The notes under the pieces: model-generated
Databases searched by the model: none
Seen by the model: the letters and a program-made list of their open reading frames with translations, nothing else
Told to the model about the DNA's origin: nothing
Program-made: the position numbers and the translations under genes
In this document: positions 52,274 through 61,177 of the stretch, one piece after another
Position numbering within the stretch: the first letter of the stretch is position 1
How the letters are laid out: the number at the start of each line of letters is the position of its first letter
DNA from: Methyloprofundus sp.
Lineage (GTDB): Bacteria > Pseudomonadota > Gammaproteobacteria > Methylococcales > Methylomonadaceae
Assembly (NCBI GenBank): GCA_016592635.1
Contig: AP023240.1
Location: 1,426,001-1,490,000 of the forward strand
Direction of reading: 5' to 3'
Length of the DNA stretch: 64,000 bases

Positions 52274-53481
52274 TTCACTACCGTACACTTTTTCACCTCC
52301 TCACAGCAATGCCTTGCCCGATAATGTGAGGCAGAATTGAGGGAGTATTTTTCCTTCTCTCAGCAGGCGCTTTAATAACCGCACTCCAAGAGTAAACAAA
52401 CTCAAATCACAACGATCTTTGCGATGAATAATTTTATCCCAGCTCTTAGTCAGAGCAAGCTCCCCTAAATAAACCATCCATATATAAGCTAAAGCCGCTG
52501 CCATAATAAGTCGAGAAACTCGCTCAGGAGCCCTTAATCCACTTTTCTGCAAGTTAAACCCTCGACCTTTAAGGTCTGAAAACAGCGTTTCTATACGGAA
52601 ACGTTTGCGATACCAGTTAAATGCTTCACCCCCTGTGGGGAAATTAGTCACTAGATAAATAGGGTCATTATATTTTCTCCCCCAATAAACAACCGCCCTT
52701 ACTACAATGCTACGTTTACGAGTGAATTCAACCGCCGATATTTCAGTCATGCTTCCTTGTTCGGGACAAATATCTTTAAATGTAAATTCATCTCCATTCT
52801 CATACAATATCGCATTATTTGCCGTTCGGCAGGCATACTTCCAGCCATAACTACTAATGGTTTCCAGCCAGTCTGCTCCATCAAATTCCCCGTCACCCAA
52901 ACAAATGACCGACGTACCTTCCGGGATTATCGCCTGAACGGATTTAATCAATTCGATATGCATATCTTGAGGAAAATGCCCCTTTTTACCTTTACGGGTT
53001 ACCCACAGCAATGGCAGAGCTCTACCTTTATAAATCATACTGACCATCAAGGTAATACAGCCTTGCGCTGTCGTGCTGCCATCAATAGCAAGTACTAGCG
53101 TTTGTTTGGCTAAACACCGAAGAAGAACCTCTATAAAGGGTAAATAAAATAAATCGACACCCACTTTTTCATTTTTCAGCCAACGGCGCAATTGCATGAT
53201 TTGGCTTTCTTCTTTACCTGATCCTGGAATCTCTCCTGCCACATTAGCTAACTTAACAGATTTACTTTGTATAATACCGCAGATAAACCCTGTCAGGATA
53301 TTTAAGCCGTTATTTTGACGTTTGCTGGGATCAAAATCCCAGAATTTTTGAAGGCCGCTATGAATGGTGCGATAAATCTTGTAAGAATCTGACAATGTAG
53401 GGTATTTTCAATGTAAATCGTCCACATTACCATTTTTTCTACTCTTCGCAATACCTGCTTTAAAAAGTGTACGGTAGTGAA
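52274..53481 (-). mobile_element. IS4-family insertion sequence, 1208 bp, intact
   Basis: Inverted termini TTCACTACCGTACACTTTTT (52274-52293) and its complement (53462-53481) are perfect 20-bp ends. One transposase fills the element; target duplication is preserved, so insertion is recent. Confidence 0.9.
52301..53395 (-). CDS. IS4-family transposase
   Basis: 364 aa DDE transposase. First Asp in LAIDGSTT, second in CLGDGEFDGADW, and Glu in YRKRFRIETLFSDLKGRGF (the IS4 YREK-like motif). Uninterrupted, so probably active. It is oriented like the PEP-CTERM gene and could supply read-through transcription to it. Confidence 0.93.
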   Translation of the reverse strand: MSDSYKIYRTIHSGLQKFWDFDPSKRQNNGLNILTGFICGIIQSKSVKLANVAGEIPGSGKEESQIMQLRRWLKNEKVGVDLFYLPFIEVLLRCLAKQTLVLAIDGSTTAQGCITLMVSMIYKGRALPLLWVTRKGKKGHFPQDMHIELIKSVQAIIPEGTSVICLGDGEFDGADWLETISSYGWKYACRTANNAILYENGDEFTFKDICPEQGSMTEISAVEFTRKRSIVVRAVVYWGRKYNDPIYLVTNFPTGGEAFNWYRKRFRIETLFSDLKGRGFNLQKSGLRAPERVSRLIMAAALAYIWMVYLGELALTKSWDKIIHRKDRCDLSLFTLGVRLLKRLLREGKILPQFCLTLSGKALL

Positions 53482-53489
53482 TTATTAAC

Positions 53490-53668
53490 AGGAACACTTT
53501 CTCTGATATCCTAGATATTCACCGACAAATCAGGAGTTTTTTTACCTGATAAGTTGATATTACCCACTTAAACAGAATTCCAGTAAAATAAATTAACTGC
53601 CACCTTAATTCTTTTATGATTTTCTGTCAATTATAAATACATTAGAAAAGCGCTAACAGCTCTCCTAA
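53490..53668. other. Short intergenic region after the IS
   Basis: It holds only an AATCAGGAG/CCTGAT-type hairpin (about 53527-53552) and AT-rich sequence before the nirJ stop. Confidence 0.3.
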
Positions 53669-54814
53669 TTAGTTATAAGCGATAATCTCCCCATCCCCCA
53701 AATAACACCCTGGATCTTCAGCCCAAGCATCGCCATAAACTTGCTGGGCTCTGACTCTAGTATTGCCATTACAAATCTTTTGATAATCACACTCCCTACA
53801 ACGCCCCTTTAAAGGCCGAGGTGATTGTTTCAGTCCCGCCATTAACGGATCGGTAGTATCCTGCCATATTTCCGAAAAAGGCCGCTCTAATACATTGCCC
53901 AAATCATAATGCCACCAAAAGGTATCAGGATGTACATTACCCAAGTTATCAATATTGGCGACATTGACCCCTGATGCATTACCACCCCATTGCGTTAATT
54001 TGGCCTGTATTGCATCCGCTTGTTTTGGGTAATGTCGCTTGACCCAGTGCAAAAAATACACAGCATCGGCATCATTATTACCCGTTACAATTTCGCGTGG
54101 TGTACCTTGTTGTTCCCATTGCAGACATTTTGCAAACAGTAAATCCATAGTCTCACGGGTCATACTGAAAAAAGCATCTTGTTTACGGTTTTTATTACCG
54201 CGACCACCATAATTCAGATGCGATAAATAAAATTTATCTATATCAGCATCATCCATTAATTGCAGCATGGCGGGGAAGTCATGCGCATTATCTTGGGTTA
54301 AGGTGAAACGAATGCCAGCTTTAATACCTTGCTCACGACATAATTGAATACCACGGATAGAGGCATCAAACGAACCTTTTTGCTGACGAAACGCATCATG
54401 GGTGGCACCAATACCATCTAAGCTGACTCCGACATATTGATAGTTAATCGCGGCTATTTGTTGGATATTTTGCTCGGTAATTAAGGTGCCGTTGCTAGAG
54501 AGGGCAACATAGAAGCCCATGTCTTTGGCGCGTTGTGATATTTTGAAAATATCGGGGTGTAATAAGGGTTCACCGCCAGATAGAATCAATACGGGGACTT
54601 TAAATGCTTTTAAGTCGTCCATGACTTGGTAGATATTTTCGGTGCTGAGTTCATTGGGGAAATCAATATCTGCGGAGGTGGTGTAGCAGTGTTTGCACGT
54701 CAGGTTGCAACGCCGAATCAGGTTCCAGATAACCACGGGAGCGGCTGGTTTGCGAGTGGGTTTAAGCGGGGTAGGGTGGAGAACCTCGCGCATAAATTGA
54801 CTAAGACGAAACAT
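53669..54814 (-). CDS. nirJ: Heme d1 biosynthesis radical SAM protein NirJ
   Basis: Removes the propionate side chains during heme d1 synthesis. Radical SAM cluster CNLTCKHC, then a SPASM-like C-terminal cysteine set (CRECDYQKIC and a later Cys in DPGCYL). At 381 aa standard. It follows nirH with a 1-nt gap. Confidence 0.95.
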   Translation of the reverse strand: MFRLSQFMREVLHPTPLKPTRKPAAPVVIWNLIRRCNLTCKHCYTTSADIDFPNELSTENIYQVMDDLKAFKVPVLILSGGEPLLHPDIFKISQRAKDMGFYVALSSNGTLITEQNIQQIAAINYQYVGVSLDGIGATHDAFRQQKGSFDASIRGIQLCREQGIKAGIRFTLTQDNAHDFPAMLQLMDDADIDKFYLSHLNYGGRGNKNRKQDAFFSMTRETMDLLFAKCLQWEQQGTPREIVTGNNDADAVYFLHWVKRHYPKQADAIQAKLTQWGGNASGVNVANIDNLGNVHPDTFWWHYDLGNVLERPFSEIWQDTTDPLMAGLKQSPRPLKGRCRECDYQKICNGNTRVRAQQVYGDAWAEDPGCYLGDGEIIAYN

Positions 54815-54815
54815 A

Positions 54816-55289
54816 TTATTTGCTAATCCTGAGGCCAGTTTTCTTTAAAATTCGGGTACTGTACAGTACTTCATGGGCATGACAGTGTGTACCTAGTAGT
54901 GTCGCAATTTGTGCAATTTGTTGCTCTGCCCCTGCGGCGGTTTTGCTGTGGATCATGGCAAATAGGTTATAACGCCATTCGGGTAAATGTCGAGGGCGGT
55001 GATAACAATGACTGACAAAATCCAGTAAACCGACTTGTGTGCCTAAGCGATCAATCTGTGCATCAGTAACATCCCAAACGGTCATGCCATTATGTTGATA
55101 GCCTAATTTATAGTGGTTCGGTACTGCGCCAATACGCCGAATAATACCAGTTGCTTGCATCTGTGTTAAACGCTGCATAAACTCTTCGGCACTGATACCT
55201 ATTTGTTCGGCCAAAGTTTGGTAGGGTTCGGAAGTGAGTGGTAAGCCCGCTTGGGTGGCACTAATAATGGCACGGTTAATACTATCCAT
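54816..55289 (-). CDS. nirH: Siroheme decarboxylase subunit NirH
   Basis: AsnC/Lrp-like protein of the NirDLGH complex which decarboxylates siroheme to didecarboxysiroheme. Characteristic IIRRIGAVPNHYKLGY and CYHRPRHLPEWRYNLFAMIH are present. It overlaps nirG by one base. Confidence 0.85.
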   Translation of the reverse strand: MDSINRAIISATQAGLPLTSEPYQTLAEQIGISAEEFMQRLTQMQATGIIRRIGAVPNHYKLGYQHNGMTVWDVTDAQIDRLGTQVGLLDFVSHCYHRPRHLPEWRYNLFAMIHSKTAAGAEQQIAQIATLLGTHCHAHEVLYSTRILKKTGLRISK

Positions 55290-55732
55290 TAGGCTTCCAG
55301 TTTTAAACCGACAAAGTATTCATGTATTTTGGGCATGTTGTAAACCTGTAATCCCGTTTGTTGTTCAATTTTGACAATAGTCTGCTCAATTTGGGCAGGG
55401 TTTTCGGTGGCGAGTACAAACCACATATTGAGTTCGTGACTGCGTGCGTAGTTATGCGCTACTTCCGGGAAAGCATTGATGGTGTCGGCAATGTTTTCGA
55501 AGTCTTGCTCGGGCACTTTGACGGCCGCTAAAGTTAAAGCACCGCCCATTTGTTCGGCATGAAATAGTGGGCCGAAACGGGATAAAAACCCTGAATCTAA
55601 TAAACCTTGTAGGCGCGTTAATAATTCTGGTTCGCTAATATTTAAACCTTGTGCGACTTGTTTATAAGGAGATGGACAGATAGGGAAGCCTGCTTGTAAG
55701 GTATTAATAATGTCGCGGTCGATAGCATCCAT
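55289..55732 (-). CDS. nirG: Siroheme decarboxylase subunit NirG
   Basis: 147 aa, NirD/NirG type (FLSRFGPLFHAEQMGGALTLAAVKVP and NYARSHELNMWFVLATENP). Adjacent to nirL across a REP hairpin. Confidence 0.85.
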   Translation of the reverse strand: MDAIDRDIINTLQAGFPICPSPYKQVAQGLNISEPELLTRLQGLLDSGFLSRFGPLFHAEQMGGALTLAAVKVPEQDFENIADTINAFPEVAHNYARSHELNMWFVLATENPAQIEQTIVKIEQQTGLQVYNMPKIHEYFVGLKLEA

Positions 55733-55760
55733 TGAGTTTTAAATAGAAATTTAATGTTGT

Positions 55761-55816
55761 GTAGGAGGGGGCTTTGGCCGCGAATTGAATAGGTCGCGGC
55801 CAAAGGCCCCTCCTAC
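55761..55816. repeat. REP-like hairpin inside the nir operon (copy 1)
   Basis: GTAGGAGGGGGCTTTGGCCG and its inverted GGCCAAAGGCCCCTCCTAC arm close a long hairpin. It lies between nirL and nirG and reaches into the nirL stop codon. A second copy is at 58598-58654. Confidence 0.8.
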
Positions 55817-56298
55817 GATAGCTTGTTAGCATATAGTGCGCCACGTTGTTTAAAGCAGCGTGGGCTAAATAATATATCATAAGGATAGTCTTGCAAAGCA
55901 CAGCTGCTAATGAGTTGGTTTAATTGTTGTAAGACCCGCTCGCGTGATTTGCCATGAATCATGCAAAATAGATTATAAGGCCACTGTTCGCCGTGCCGGG
56001 GACGTAAATAACAAAGGTTGATAAAAGGCAGTTGGCTAATTTGTTGGCCTTTATCATTAACCAGAGTGTCCGGCATATCAAACACCACCATCGCATTGGC
56101 TTGATAGCCTAAACGGCGATGTTTGACTATGACCCCTAAACGTTTGATTAAGCCTTGTTGTTTGAGTCGACTTAATCGTGTTATGACTTCGTTTTCAGTT
56201 AACTCCAATTGCTCGGCAATCAGCGCATAAGGGCGAGCGACAACAGGTAGGCCTGCTTGAATGGCGACAATTAACTGTAAGTCTATTGGGTCTATCAT
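55813..56298 (-). CDS. nirL: Siroheme decarboxylase subunit NirL
   Basis: 161 aa, NirL/NirH type (LIKRLGVIVKHRRLGYQANAM, CYLRPRHGEQWPYNLFCMIH). Its last codons lie inside the REP arm (stop TAG at 55815-55813). It overlaps nirD by 4 nt. Confidence 0.85.
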   Translation of the reverse strand: MIDPIDLQLIVAIQAGLPVVARPYALIAEQLELTENEVITRLSRLKQQGLIKRLGVIVKHRRLGYQANAMVVFDMPDTLVNDKGQQISQLPFINLCYLRPRHGEQWPYNLFCMIHGKSRERVLQQLNQLISSCALQDYPYDILFSPRCFKQRGALYANKLS

Positions 56299-56792
56299 GC
56301 GCTAACGGCTTCTGCTTGGTTTATCGTGACTGGCGCGGTATCGTCTAAATCGAGCTGAAAACCAAGGTTAATAAAGTAATCTGCTAGTAAAGGTAATTGC
56401 ATGGTTTTAAAGCCAGTTTGGGTTTCGATTTTAGCAATCACTGACTGTAAATGTTGTTGATCAGAGGCAATTAAAACAAACCAGAGATTAAAGCGGTGCT
56501 CGCGTTCATAATTATGATTGACCTCGGGAAAACTGCTGACAATTGCAGCAGCCGTGCTTAATTGTGGAGCAGGAATGGCCATGGCAACCAAAGTGCTCAG
56601 CCCGATATGGTTCGGCGGAATCACGGGGCCAATGCGACTGATATAATTGTGCTCGGCTAATTCAGTAAAGGCTGATAGTACTTCCGCTTCCGTTACTCCC
56701 AAATGATTAGCAATTTCCAGATAAGGTCTAGGCGACAAGGGAAATTCTTGCTGGTAATTGTTGAGTAATTGTTTGTGTAGTGGGGTCAGCAT
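56295..56792 (-). CDS. nirD: Siroheme decarboxylase subunit NirD
   Basis: 165 aa with an N-terminal helix-turn-helix-like fold and YISRIGPVIPPNHIGL, NYEREHRFNLWFVLIASD; NirD/NirG type. First of the four. Confidence 0.85.
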   Translation of the reverse strand: MLTPLHKQLLNNYQQEFPLSPRPYLEIANHLGVTEAEVLSAFTELAEHNYISRIGPVIPPNHIGLSTLVAMAIPAPQLSTAAAIVSSFPEVNHNYEREHRFNLWFVLIASDQQHLQSVIAKIETQTGFKTMQLPLLADYFINLGFQLDLDDTAPVTINQAEAVSA

Positions 56793-56915
56793 TGTTATTA
56801 GGTATAGCTAAAACGGTTAATTTATTTTTGTTAGTTTATTCTCAACCCAGACTGGATCTCTACGCATTGGTAAAATGGCAGTTACATAGACTGCTTCATT
56901 ATTAACTTCATAATA

Positions 56916-58082
56916 TTACAAACCCAACTTATGCGCCCGCGAACTAAAAAATATGCCACTAGGTTTATTTGCAGGTAAGCGAGCCAATTCGTTAAAGTTG
57001 CTAGTATCATAAACCACTACGCGATTATCATCACGTGCAGAGACCCAAACATGTTCACCACGTGGGGTAAATTCCATATGCAATACTGCTTTACCAGGGG
57101 TTAATGATTTAATCAGTGCTAACTCTTTAACATCAATGACCTGCAAATTGGCATTATCAGGAAAGGCAAAATTCACCCAGACTTGCCGACCATCAGGACG
57201 TGCCATCACAAAGACTGGTTGGCCAATAACTGGAATGCGTTTAACGAGTTGCCAAGTACTTTGATTGATAACCAGCACTTCATGTTGGCCGATAGCAGGC
57301 ACAAACATTAAATTACCCGCAACAGCCCAACCTTCCAAATGTGGCATTTTATAAACGGGTAGTTTTTCGTCTTGCTTACCATAATCGGGCAAGATACGTT
57401 TTACGCCTTGTTCGGGTGACCATAGATCTAGTAATGCCAAACCACGATCACCAAATAAACCAGCAATATAATAACGGCCATCGGGTGAGAGTAGCGCATC
57501 ATAAGGCTGCTTACCAACTTCTTTATATTTCTGAATAACGGGTTGGCTGGGGTTATTCATATCCGCAATCCAAATTTCACCGGCATCAAATAAACTGAAG
57601 ATAAACTTATGTTCAGGTGCATCGACCAAACCGACTACTTTCGATAACTTGTTCTCAGCATAGCTAGCAGGAATATCAGCCACTAATTCCAAGGTTTCGG
57701 TAGAAAAAACTTTAACGCCACCTGGTGTGTAATTAGATACAGCAATGAGTTTGCCATCTTGGGAAATGGCTCCACCAATGCTATTGCCCGCTTGCATAAT
57801 ACGTTTAGCAATTTTATCTTGCAGCATATCTATTTTAGTCAAACCACCATCACGCCCAAAGATAAACGCATAACGCGCATCACGGGAATACACCACTGAG
57901 GCATGCGAGAGATCCCCTAATTGATCTATCTTACTTAAGGATAATTTACTGCTAGTATTGATGATTTGAATGGCGGCGGGTTCGCGTTCAATGATAATAC
58001 CTAAATCACCCGTACCGCGTAATTCGGCTTGGCTGGCTTGGGCAAAGAGCAAGAGAGTTAAGGTGAGCAGTAGCTGTTTCAT
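56916..58082 (-). CDS. nirF: Heme d1 biosynthesis protein NirF
   Basis: Periplasmic d1-type beta-propeller needed for the late step of heme d1 formation. The start at 58082 gives a type I signal peptide (LLLFAQASQA); the longer frame overlaps creA. RGTGDLGIIIEREPAAIQII, LGDLSHASVVYSRDARYAFIFG, GRDGGLTKIDM and VVVYDTSNFNELARLP are family segments. At 388 aa normal. No lipobox. Confidence 0.92.
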   Translation of the reverse strand: MKQLLLTLTLLLFAQASQAELRGTGDLGIIIEREPAAIQIINTSSKLSLSKIDQLGDLSHASVVYSRDARYAFIFGRDGGLTKIDMLQDKIAKRIMQAGNSIGGAISQDGKLIAVSNYTPGGVKVFSTETLELVADIPASYAENKLSKVVGLVDAPEHKFIFSLFDAGEIWIADMNNPSQPVIQKYKEVGKQPYDALLSPDGRYYIAGLFGDRGLALLDLWSPEQGVKRILPDYGKQDEKLPVYKMPHLEGWAVAGNLMFVPAIGQHEVLVINQSTWQLVKRIPVIGQPVFVMARPDGRQVWVNFAFPDNANLQVIDVKELALIKSLTPGKAVLHMEFTPRGEHVWVSARDDNRVVVYDTSNFNELARLPANKPSGIFFSSRAHKLGL

Positions 58083-58104
58083 AATTAAATACAAAGAATC
58101 GGTA

Positions 58105-58566
58105 TTATTTAGTCCAAGGCATAATAGGCACGGTCGAAATACTATTAGCAGGAGCACCATCAATTATTTTGCGACTGATTGCCACATAAATAAGAGTATT
58201 GCGCTTGGTATCAAAAATACGCACTACCCGAGTTTCTTTGAAAAATAATGAAGTATCTTCACTAAAGGCTACCTCTTGTTTGGGTAGTTTATCTTTGATA
58301 ACAATTTCCCCCACTTGTCGGCAGGAAAGTGAAAATTGTGCGGGGTCTTCGGCCAAACCAAAAGTGCCTTTTAGGCCGCCTTTTTTGGCTTGGCTCATGT
58401 AGCAACTAACGCCTTGTACTTTGGGGTCATCATAAGCTTGTACACACACTTTATGATTGGAACCGATTAATTTCCATGAGGTAGTAATGCAGTCGACTTG
58501 CTCGGCATGTGCGTATAGGCTGCAAGTGCTGAGTAGGATTGCGCCAAGATTTAAGAGTTTTTTCAT
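58105..58566 (-). CDS. creA: CreA-family secreted protein
   Basis: 153 aa with a signal peptide (LLSTCSLYAHA) and the CreA core VCVQAYDDPKVQGVSCYMSQ, GLAEDPAQFSLSCRQVG and RVVRIFDTKRNTLIYVA. Function unknown; it is unusual inside a nir operon. Confidence 0.9.
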   Translation of the reverse strand: MKKLLNLGAILLSTCSLYAHAEQVDCITTSWKLIGSNHKVCVQAYDDPKVQGVSCYMSQAKKGGLKGTFGLAEDPAQFSLSCRQVGEIVIKDKLPKQEVAFSEDTSLFFKETRVVRIFDTKRNTLIYVAISRKIIDGAPANSISTVPIMPWTK

Positions 58567-58597
58567 TGCTTTGTATGTAAGTATTTTTCGCTAATGA

Positions 58598-58654
58598 GTA
58601 GGAGGGACCTATGGTCGCGAATTCAAAAAGGTCGCGGCCAAAGGCCCCTCCTAC
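58598..58654. repeat. REP-like hairpin between nirC and creA (copy 2)
   Basis: Same family as 55761-55816, with the right arm identical and the left slightly diverged (GTAGGAGGGACCTATGGTCG). Confidence 0.8.
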
Positions 58655-58658
58655 AATA

Positions 58659-58982
58659 TTATGGATTTTTCAATAATTTTTCAATTAACCAGCGTGTTTC
58701 AGCCTCTGTTATAAAGGGTTGCCACGGAGGCATTGCTGTATCGGATCGGCCTTGCTGTATGGTACTGACTAAATAGTCATTAGGTTTATCAGCCAAATCT
58801 TTTGCTAATAAAGAAGGCCCCAGTCCACCTTTTAACGTTAAACCATGACAAGAGCCACAGTCATGTTTTAACAAATTACGTAACTCTGCTTGTCGTGCAG
58901 TCGTCGGTTCAATTGCGCTTGCTGGTAAGCTCGTTAGCAAACCAATGCACAAGCAGCCGCAACGGATTAATTTATTGCGCAT
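58659..58982 (-). CDS. nirC: Small c-type cytochrome, NirC-like (c55X)
   Basis: 107 aa with a signal peptide (GLLTSLPASA), haem motif CGSCH and distal Met in TAMPPWQPF. Matches the NirC/c55X type that delivers electrons for heme d1 or nitrite reductase. ATG 58982 or 58985. Confidence 0.8.
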   Translation of the reverse strand: MRNKLIRCGCLCIGLLTSLPASAIEPTTARQAELRNLLKHDCGSCHGLTLKGGLGPSLLAKDLADKPNDYLVSTIQQGRSDTAMPPWQPFITEAETRWLIEKLLKNP

Positions 58983-58986
58983 CATT

Positions 58987-59091
58987 CTAAAATAGTGCAT
59001 GTCCTGTGTAGTCCCAGTGGGCAGGTGGTTGCGATGTGCAAGCAGAAGAGCTTAAGGCCGCAAGTATAATTAGGCTTATTTTGGATTTCAT
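58987..59091 (-). CDS. Possible 34-aa lipopeptide
   Basis: The frame begins KSKISLIILAALSSSACTSQ with a lipobox-like LSSSAC, then PPAHWDYTGHALF. It fits exactly between the two cytochrome genes (ends 2 bp before nirC). Its tail could be a small lipoprotein or a truncated carbonic anhydrase start (HWxYxG). No Shine-Dalgarno seen. Confidence 0.4.
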   Translation of the reverse strand: MKSKISLIILAALSSSACTSQPPAHWDYTGHALF

Positions 59092-59160
59092 AAAGATGGA
59101 TTTTAAACTTTAATCTTGCTTTAAAGAGGTGTAGCGTAGTTTGCGCTACACCTCTTGCTA

Positions 59161-59472
59161 TCAAGGTTTTAAGCGACTGTAATAAGCAGCAATATTATTA
59201 ATATCACGATCAGACAGTGAGCCTGCAATATTATTCATAATATCGGAACGTCGCGTTTTATCACGATACTGCTTCAGAGCCGACTCCAGGTAGTCATCGT
59301 CTCGTCCAGCCAGAGGCGGGAAGGGTGCTTCGCCGCTAATGTTACGAATGCTATGGCATTGTGAGCAAACTGCTGCAGCTTTCGATTTACCTGCATAAAT
59401 GCTGGCTGCTTGACTACTCATGCTAAAAGATAAAGTACATGCTGTTAATAGGGAATAAGCTAATATCTTCAT
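59161..59472 (-). CDS. Class I c-type cytochrome
   Basis: 103 aa, signal peptide then CSQCH, FPPLAGRDDDYLESALKQYR and DIMNNIAGSLSDRDINNIAAYYS, typical of c553/c554-like electron donors. GGAG 7 nt before ATG 59472 fixes the start. Directly follows nirS, likely its electron donor. Confidence 0.88.
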   Translation of the reverse strand: MKILAYSLLTACTLSFSMSSQAASIYAGKSKAAAVCSQCHSIRNISGEAPFPPLAGRDDDYLESALKQYRDKTRRSDIMNNIAGSLSDRDINNIAAYYSRLKP

Positions 59473-59476
59473 AGCC

Positions 59477-61045
59477 TTACTCCATTTCATCAGGTGATAA
59501 ACCGCGAGTCATGTATTTCACACGACCGCGTGAGAAAATACCCGCTGGACTTTCCATTTGGATATTCGCCTTTTTCTGCAAAGAGATTGAATCATAAACA
59601 ATCACTTCATCGCCTGCATAGCCGGCACTGATATATAAGAACTTACCATCAGCACTGTACTCAGGAAAATAAGCATGGCCACCAACATCTAAAGTTTTCA
59701 CTACTTCTAATGATTTTTTATCAATTAACTGTACGGTACGAGCGCGACGGTCTTTAGTGATAATGTCCACGGCAACATAAGGTGCATTGGCATGTGCAGC
59801 TGGTGATTCGGTACCGCCTGAAACAGGTACTTGCTTAACCAGTTTCATGGTATCTAAATCCCAAACACTAACCACGGTTTTATCACAAGTGCCGAAGTTG
59901 GTACCAAAGCCTAAAGTACGGCCATCAACTTTCACCACAGAACCACCACCTACATGTGGAACACAACCCGCTGGCAGTTTTTTAATAATTTTACGTGTTT
60001 CTAAATCAATGGCTGTGACAATACTGTCATCATAAGAAGCCACCATTAACTTTTTACCTTTATGCGATAAGAAAGCATCATGCAAATGTCGGCCGACATT
60101 TTTGATTTTGGTCACAGGAAAACCTTTCTTTAAATCCACGATCCAAACTTGACCAGCATTTTCTAAGGCAATGGCAAAAATATCAGCATAAGGTGTACCA
60201 ATAATCATACCTGAATCAGAGCTGACCATTTTGCCATCAGGGTCGATACCTTCCAGTTCAAAGGTTTTTAATGGCTCTAAAGTATCAGCATTTAAAATGA
60301 CTGCATTATGGGGCACAAATGAACCTGCCATCAGGTATTTACCATCACGAGAAATACCAATTCCCGGGCCATTTAAGCCAGTCTTAATGCTACGCACCGC
60401 TTGCATGCTATATAAATCAACTTTATAGATTTCAGCAGTATCCGTTTTCACATAAGCCCAACGATCATTAGCCGGGTTGAATTCAATAATATGGGCTGCG
60501 GTGACGGTAGGTACTTTGCCGATAATTTTGTGCGTTTTACTGTTAATAAAAACTGCTTCCGAACCTTGGCCACGACCATATTTACCCCGTGCGGCCACTC
60601 CGATAATATCGTCCATGCTGTCGATTTTAAAGTTCGGCTTATTCGGTAATGTGGACTCATCTTTAACATAGACCTGTAAGGAGGCCTTCATGTCCTTAAC
60701 CGTCCAAGCTGGGTTAGCTAATTTAGGGGTCGTTTGAATATGCTTTACCATGTCGCGAATATCGCTATCAGACAAACGACCATAGAATGGAGGCATTAAA
60801 GTTTCAAAACTACCCGTCATAATCAAACTACGTAAAGCAGTCGGGCTGCGACCTTTTAAAGTCTCGGAATTCAGAGCAGGAGCCAAGTAGCCACCGTGAT
60901 CAGCTCCATGACAACTGGCGCAGTTATCTTGGTAGAGCTTATGCATTTTGTGATTATCAGACTTAGCCATCACGTTTGCTGAGCTAAACAGCAAAGTGAT
61001 ACTTGCGGCTAAAATGGACTTATTTAGAGTTGTTGTTATTGTCAT
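59477..61045 (-). CDS. nirS: Cytochrome cd1 nitrite reductase NirS
   Basis: Reduces nitrite to NO in the periplasm. Signal peptide (LLFSSANVMA), c-domain with CASCH (haem c) and MPPFYGRLSD, then a d1 propeller. The d1 axial-His region TAAHIIEF and both catalytic histidines are seen in RHLHDAFLSHKG and GCVPHVGGG, which argues for NirS rather than NirN. At 522 aa it is slightly shorter than usual. A FNR/Dnr box was not found upstream. Confidence 0.82.
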   Translation of the reverse strand: MTITTTLNKSILAASITLLFSSANVMAKSDNHKMHKLYQDNCASCHGADHGGYLAPALNSETLKGRSPTALRSLIMTGSFETLMPPFYGRLSDSDIRDMVKHIQTTPKLANPAWTVKDMKASLQVYVKDESTLPNKPNFKIDSMDDIIGVAARGKYGRGQGSEAVFINSKTHKIIGKVPTVTAAHIIEFNPANDRWAYVKTDTAEIYKVDLYSMQAVRSIKTGLNGPGIGISRDGKYLMAGSFVPHNAVILNADTLEPLKTFELEGIDPDGKMVSSDSGMIIGTPYADIFAIALENAGQVWIVDLKKGFPVTKIKNVGRHLHDAFLSHKGKKLMVASYDDSIVTAIDLETRKIIKKLPAGCVPHVGGGSVVKVDGRTLGFGTNFGTCDKTVVSVWDLDTMKLVKQVPVSGGTESPAAHANAPYVAVDIITKDRRARTVQLIDKKSLEVVKTLDVGGHAYFPEYSADGKFLYISAGYAGDEVIVYDSISLQKKANIQMESPAGIFSRGRVKYMTRGLSPDEME

Positions 61046-61177
61046 AAGAATGCCTGTTGCCTATATTTAGGTTTGCGAGGTGAGCTAACTTTTGTTTTTA
61101 ACAAATGAATTTAACATATCTTTTGGGAGAATTAAAATAATGGTACTTAATCTTAAAGTACTCAGGAAATTTTGTTG

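Larger units (their letters stand above)
52266..53489. repeat. 8-bp target duplications of the IS
   Basis: TTATTAAC is found at 52266-52273 and again at 53482-53489, flanking the element. Confidence 0.8.

Noticed and set aside
58982..59164. 60-aa minus-strand frame across the cytochrome gap
   Set aside because: No ribosome site or recognisable features; the shorter lipobox frame at 58987-59091 fits better.
59477..61045. NirN rather than NirS
   Set aside because: Both catalytic histidine positions align with NirS; NirN normally lacks one. Left slightly uncertain.
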